From: Symbiodinium natans
Lineage: Eukaryota > Sar > Dinophyceae > Suessiales > Symbiodiniaceae
Direction of reading: 5' to 3'
DNA: 34,222 nt
NCBI GenBank assembly: GCA_905221605.1
Contig: CAJNDS010001110.1
Span: 1 to 34,222 of the forward strand
Below the pieces are notes generated by a model. That model searched no databases. It was given only the letters and a program-made list of their open reading frames with translations, and was not told where the DNA came from. A program made the translations under genes and the position numbers. Positions 30,150 through 34,222 of the stretch are shown here, one piece after another. Positions within the stretch are counted from its first letter, which is position 1, and each line of letters begins with the position of its first letter.

Positions 30150-30380
30150 ACGGCGTACTACGTTTGTACTACAGAAAGTCGACTTTCTACTACAAAAGTC
30201 GACTTTCCCGCCACGGCAGCTCCGGGCGTCCGCGGCGTACTACGTTTGGCCACGGCAGCTCCGGGCGTCCGCGGCGTACTACGTTTGTACTACAAAAAGT
30301 CGACTTTCCAGCTACGGCAGCTCCGGGCGTCCGCGGCGTACTACATTTGTACTACAAAAAGTCGAGGCAGCTCCGGGCAT
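30150..30380 (+). repeat. Repeats of 'tactacgtttgtactacaaa / gtcgacttt / cggcagctccgggcgtccgc'
   Basis: Three to four units of variable length (about 45-65 bases) combine tactacgtttgtactacaaa, a gtcgactttc word that also occurs as a close pair at 30178-30206, and cggcagctccgggcgtccgc. Confidence 0.6.
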
Positions 30381-30397
30381 CCGCCAAGAGGAGAGGA

Positions 30398-31030
30398 AGA
30401 GGTGAGGAAGGCTCCGACACGCACGATCCCCGCAGAGGGTGCACGACCACGCTTGAAAATACGCAAAAACGCACAGCGGGAGCGCTCCGACACGCACGAT
30501 CCCCGCAGAGGGTGTGCGAAGCAAGTTGAAAAATGCGCAAAAACGCACAGCGGGAGCGCTCCGACACGCACGATCCCCGCAGAGGGTGTGCGAAGCAAGT
30601 TGTACAATGCGCAAAAACGCACAGCGGGAGCGCTCCGACACGCACGATCCCCGCAGAGGGTGCACGGGCGCACATCGAAACGCGCAAAAACGCACAGCGG
30701 GAGCGCTCCGACACGCGCGATCCCCGCAGAGGGCGCGCGGGCGCACATCTAAATGCGCAAAAACGCACAGCGGGAGCGCTCCGACGCGCACGATCCCCGC
30801 AGAGGGTGCGCGGGCGCACATCGAAATGCGCAAAAACGCACAGCGGGAGCGCTCCGACACGCACCATCCCCGCAGAGGGCGCGCGGGCGCACATCTAAAT
30901 GCGCAAAAACGCACAGCGGGAGCGCTCCGACACGCACGATCCCCGCAGAGGGCGCGCGGGCGCACATCTAAATGCGCAAAAACGCACAGCGGGAGCGCTC
31001 CGACACGCACGATCCCCGCAGAGGGGTGCA
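30398..31030 (+). repeat. 73-74-bp tandem repeat, eight copies plus a partial
   Basis: The word cgcacagcgggagcgctccg recurs at 30470, 30544, 30618, 30691, 30764, 30837, 30910 and 30983. The first spacings are 74 and the rest 73. The protein reading rotates frame with each unit, so the overlapping frames are not genes. Confidence 0.9.
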
Positions 31031-31094
31031 TCGCGCTAGCCGCGGCGAAACCCACCCCAGCCTAAGAAATAAGAGAGAATTTAATAGCGGAAGT

Positions 31095-31222
31095 GATGTG
31101 ATGGTACTGTGGTGATGGTAGTGTGGAGATTGGAGTGTGGTGATTGTAGTGTGGTGATGGTAGTGTGGTGATGGTAGTGTGGTGATTGGAGTGTGGTGAT
31201 TGTAGTGTGGTGATGGTAGGTT
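31095..31222 (+). repeat. 14-bp tandem repeat, about nine copies
   Basis: Units of gtagtgtggtgatg with variants ggagtgtggtgatt and gtagtgtggtgatt. Confidence 0.8.
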
Positions 31223-31265
31223 GACGTTTTTTTTCTCCGAAGAACCCTTCGCTGAAGCTTTCGGG

Positions 31266-31567
31266 AAAAACCAGAAATACCAAAACCAAAAAAACCAAAA
31301 AACCAAAACCAAAAAAAACCAAAAAAAACCAACAAAACCAAAAAAAAGCAAAACCAAAAAAACCCAAAAAACCAAAACCAAAAAAACCAAAAATACCAAA
31401 AAACCAATTTTCCGGGACTCTTGGAGAAGCCTCATAGGGATTTCCTGAGAGTCCCGGAAAATTGGTTTTTTTGGTATTTTTTGTTTTTTTTTGGTTTTGG
31501 TTTTTTTTGGTTTTTTTTGGTTTTGGTATTTTTGGTTTTTTTGGTTTTGGTATTTTGGCTTTTTGGT
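31266..31567. repeat. Large inverted repeat, (CCAAAA)n / (TTTTGG)n arms
   Basis: The left arm (about 31266-31421) is built of ccaaaa-type units and the right arm (31448-31567) of ttttgg-type units. Next to the 26-base centre (31422-31447) is a perfect 18-base stem: ccaattttccgggactct at 31404-31421 and its reverse complement at 31448-31465. Outer ends also pair (aaataccaaaacc against ggttttggtattt). As RNA or single-stranded DNA it could fold into a long hairpin. Confidence 0.85.
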
Positions 31568-31639
31568 TCGCCTTCACGGTCACGAGGCAACAACTACGCA
31601 TTTTTTAAGTGTGCTTATGCTAATTGTGCTTTTCAGAAA

Positions 31640-32330
31640 TAGTATACAAGTGGTCTTTCTAGTGCTTCAGAACTATTTGTTTCGTTATTATGTAAGTAGA
31701 GCCGCTAGTGTTTAGTGCATCTTTTGGTTGTACTCAAGTGTAGTAGGCCTTATTCAGCCATTACTTGGTGCTCTGGTAGCTCAATTCGCATGGATAATAT
31801 TTGCCTGGTAAAATGCGATTAATTATCTAGAAGCAGCATTTGCAATACTTGTCTTGAGAAAAAGCATTTATTGCTTAGAATTGTTTGCTTAAAAAGTGAC
31901 TCCTACTCGTCCAGGAATACCCCAAAACCCTATAATCCAAACTTTACCAGAGATTCTCCTGAAAAGCTTGCGCTTTTGGATGTTTTTATGTATTTGTGAA
32001 TTTGCTTGTGTATGGCCTTCACTAAGTACTTTTCTAGGATTCTTGTGCATTTTTTAAGCCTGATTGTGCAAGTTGCGTTTTTCAAGCATAGTATATATGT
32101 GGTCTTTATTGAATACTTCAGACATCTTTGTTTCATCGTTATGTAAGTAGAACCGCTTCTATTTCCATTATTGTGTATCTTTAAGCTTGCTCATGCAAAT
32201 TGTGCTTGTCAGACATAGTATATAAGTGGTCTTTAGTGAATACTTCAGCAATCTTTGTCTCATTGTTATGTAGGTAGAACCGTTTCCATTTCCGCAAGTG
32301 TTTCTTTCGTATTTGGTTGAGCATGGTCCT
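31640..32330 (+). repeat. AT-rich diverged repeats with 'agtatataagtggtctt...cttcag'
   Basis: Units at about 31640, 32088 and 32215 share a(c/g)atagtatata.gtggtcttt, gaatacttcag, tttgt.tcat.gttatgta.gtagaaccg. Spacing is irregular (about 450 then 127). No gene was recognised. Confidence 0.6.
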
Positions 32331-33075
32331 TTAAATAGTATTCACTTGAGTCAAATTGAGCTATTTGCTTAAGAATTCCTCTAGTAGTTAAATTCGCATA
32401 GAATGAATACTTCAAAAAAACTGTTTCATGAATATGTAAACATAAGGTGTTTCATTTGACTTTGCAGATAGTACTTCAATAATACTTTGCCTGGTATAAA
32501 CGCAACTGTTTCAATGCATTAGTTGCTCAACAAAGCACTATGTGCCCTTTAAACCACTTTGCCATATTTTGGTTGAATATGGTGCTTCTTTCGTATTTTG
32601 GTTGAGTATGGTCCTTTAAATGGTATTCACTTGAGTCAAATTGTGCTATTTGCTTAATAATTACTCTAGTAGCTAAATTCGCATAAAATGAATATTTCAA
32701 AAAGAAAAACGATTCATGAATATGTAAACATAAGGTATTTCAGTGGACTTTTCAGAGAGCATACTTTGCCTAGTACAAACACAATTGTATAAATACAGTA
32801 TTTGCACTTTAAACGCACACTTTGCCATTTTTTGGTTAAATATGGTGTTTATTTCGTATCTTGGTTGAGTATGCTCCTTTAAATAGTATTCACTTGAGTC
32901 AAATTGGGCTCTTTGCTTAATAATTACTCTAGTAGCTAAATTCGCATAGAACCAAGAAAAATGTTTCACTATTTGATTAATACTTTGCCTCGTACAAACA
33001 CAATTGTATAAATAAATTAGTTGCTCAACAAAACATTAATTGCCCTTGAAACGCACAATTTGCATAGCTTATCGG
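32331..33075 (+). repeat. AT-rich tandem repeat of about 270-285 bp, nearly three copies
   Basis: The word tattcacttgagtcaaattg recurs at about 32339, 32622 and 32888. Each is followed by gct(a/c)tttgcttaa and ctctagtag(t/c)taaattcgcata. The text ttagttgctcaacaaa.ca occurs in the first and last units and is deleted in the second. Confidence 0.75.
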
Positions 33076-33850
33076 GGTCTGTGAGGTGGGTGTCCCAGTA
33101 ACTGTCCTTCATTACCCGGTGATTAACTACGCGACTTTTGGGCGTTCTTTGTTATTTTTTGTTAAAACGGCCAAAAAAGGCCTAAAAAGGGTAGGTCGCT
33201 GGGGGGGGGGGGGTAGCATATATTTATATATATGTACATTTACAGAGATTCCTCTCAAAGGAAGGTAAGAAGACATGGACGAGACTGTCTTTACTTACCT
33301 ACCGAAAGCCTTCACAGAAGGAAGCTATTGGAAGGTTTGCGAGGATATGCCGAGATCTTCAAAAAACAACCTCCTCATTTAAGATGGGGTCGCTGCTGCC
33401 GGGTCTCCTACATGCTCGGTGCAGGCTGGAAGTGAAGATAGGCCCAGTAAGATTGAACTGGGGTATACGTGGGAGGCTTGTTCACTACCTTGCCGTACCC
33501 AAGAATTCAATGGGAATCTTGAGATTTGTCTTTTATCTCCAGCATACGTCTGTCGAAAAATATCATTATAGGGGGTCTCTACAACAATCAAAATTGAGAC
33601 GCCCACCTTCATAAAGGAGACGAGGCATTGCATAAATTGAGACGGAAGTGAAATCCAGGACTACTAGGTTCCCCTTATTGGCCCACATTTCTTGACAAGA
33701 GCCCTTTGAGGAGTGGCGGCAAAGTAGTGGTATAGCGTGGCCATGATGCGAGCAACCACAAATGGGGAGGAGACTGGAATGCTTGGACCGGCCAAAGGTC
33801 GTTCACTGCTGGCCCTGCCGGCATATCGCCTCTCTGTCCCTTTTTGAGTT
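33076..33850. other. Unassigned region with poly-G and TA runs
   Basis: An uninterrupted G run lies at about 33199-33212 and an AT-rich run at 33215-33235. Frames of 60-84 codons on both strands between 33230 and 33640 have no recognised motif. Confidence 0.35.
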
Positions 33851-33930
33851 CAGGGTTTAGGGTGCTCCAAACCCTAAACCCTAAACCCTGCTCAGCATTC
33901 ATTCTAAGCCCTAAACCCCAAACCCTAAAA
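33851..33930. repeat. Telomere-type repeats in converging orientation
   Basis: cagggtttagggt is followed within about ten bases by ccctaaaccctaaaccct and then degenerate units to 33929. TTTAGGG then CCCTAAA on one strand is the order left by end-to-end joining. Confidence 0.7.
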
Positions 33931-34022
33931 GGAGCCCTAGGTTTCAGACAGTCCATGCCCCCAAGTCGACCTTCTAAGCTGTTGGCCCACCATAGCTACA
34001 CATCCCGCCTGCAACTGTGCAC
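33931..34022. other. Short spacer between telomere-type tracts
   Basis: No feature was seen. It separates the two converging telomere-type clusters. Confidence 0.4.
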
Positions 34023-34222
34023 AGTTTAGGGTTTGGGGGTTTAGGGTTTAGAGATTCCTGAGCCCTCTTGCCCCCAAGCCCCAAGCCCTAAACCCCAAAT
34101 CCCAAACCCTAAGCCCCAAACCCCTAAACCCTGAAGCCCCTAACGCTCAAATCCCTCAAATCACCCCTCAAGAGACCCTAAACCCTAAACCCTAAACTCC
34201 TGAACCCTAGACTCCAACCCTA
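34023..34222. repeat. Degenerate telomere-type repeats to window end, converging
   Basis: tttagggtttgggggtttagggttta at the left switches near 34055-34085 to ccctaaacccc-type units that continue, with decay, to the window end. The right part is in CCCTAAA orientation, so this is not a normal right-hand chromosome end. Confidence 0.75.

Larger units (their letters stand above)
29409..30752 (+). other. 447-codon repeat-driven open frame, doubtful gene
   Basis: One plus-strand frame stays open across the 42-bp array, the following gtcgact/ctccgggcgtcc repeats and part of the 73-bp array. Its protein is almost wholly low-complexity repeats and shifts between repeat readings at each indel. Equally long frames are open on the other strand, which is expected from frame-preserving GC-rich repeats. 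I would not annotate it as a gene without transcript evidence. Confidence 0.2.

Noticed and set aside
30312-31055. 247-codon minus-strand Cys/Arg/Ala-rich frame
   Set aside because: It is produced by the 73-bp array, with equally long frames on the other strand and the reading changing at each unit.
31545-31565. Possible dinoflagellate spliced-leader relic (attttggct)
   Set aside because: Only nine bases agree with the leader, and they sit inside TTTTGG simple sequence without the ctcaag end.
31221-31601. Phe/Trp-rich (minus) or Lys/Gln-rich (plus) frames in the hairpin arms
   Set aside because: They are translations of simple ccaaaa/ttttgg sequence; the membrane-like look is an artefact.
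34023-34222. Window end as a true chromosome end
   Set aside because: The last tract is in CCCTAAA orientation on the plus strand and is degenerate. A right-hand telomere would read TTTAGGG and be regular.

Overview
The window reads as nuclear DNA of a protist alga, most likely a dinoflagellate. The reasons are many short interstitial tracts of the CCCTAAA/TTTAGGG telomere type, very abundant tandem repeats and AT/CT microsatellites, a decayed reverse-transcriptase/RNase H retroelement, and a transposase-like gene pair that, from memory only, resembles families common in Symbiodiniaceae-type genomes. No rRNA, tRNA, CRISPR array or bacterial operon was seen, and no spliced-leader relic. The organism call is an inference.

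Positions 151-13846 hold the main object: a composite virus/transposon module in two nearly identical direct copies about 8.05 kb apart. On the minus strand it has a GC-rich structural pair: a candidate double-jelly-roll major capsid protein with an Ala/Gly-rich N-terminal extension, then, 11 bases after its stop, a long trimeric fibre gene ending in an S74-type self-cleaving chaperone domain. On the plus strand, starting only 41 bases from the capsid gene start, it has a less GC-rich pair: a 554-residue protein with a papain/OTU-like Cys-His-Asp pattern and a zinc finger, then a DDE transposase-like protein with D, D-x2-H and NE..H motifs. Capsid and ORF1 are intact in both copies. The fibre gene carries several frameshifts. 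The copy A transposase is cut at 5435. The duplication joint at 5436-5470 is a 35-base perfect copy of an internal piece of the fibre gene, the mark of template-switch repair. I see no DNA polymerase, packaging ATPase, penton or terminal inverted repeats, so the element is partial, non-autonomous or a relic.

From 13850 to 21060 there is no supported gene. An AT-rich stretch is followed by a series of tandem arrays: a 106-bp doublet, a 54-bp array, a 93-110-bp array, a 205-212-bp array and an 11-copy 191-bp satellite. From 21060 to 25000 there is unassigned sequence with microsatellites and telomere-type tracts that face outward around a roughly 2-kb segment.

Positions 25009-27956 hold a frameshifted retroelement: a gag-like zinc-finger protein, a pre-RT domain, RT with an FFDDY box, and RNase H. 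From 28060 to the end there are a direct repeat, a 42-bp coding-frame minisatellite, a 73-bp array, a 14-bp array, a large CCAAAA/TTTTGG inverted repeat, AT-rich 270-280-bp repeats, and degenerate telomere-type repeats that meet in converging orientation.
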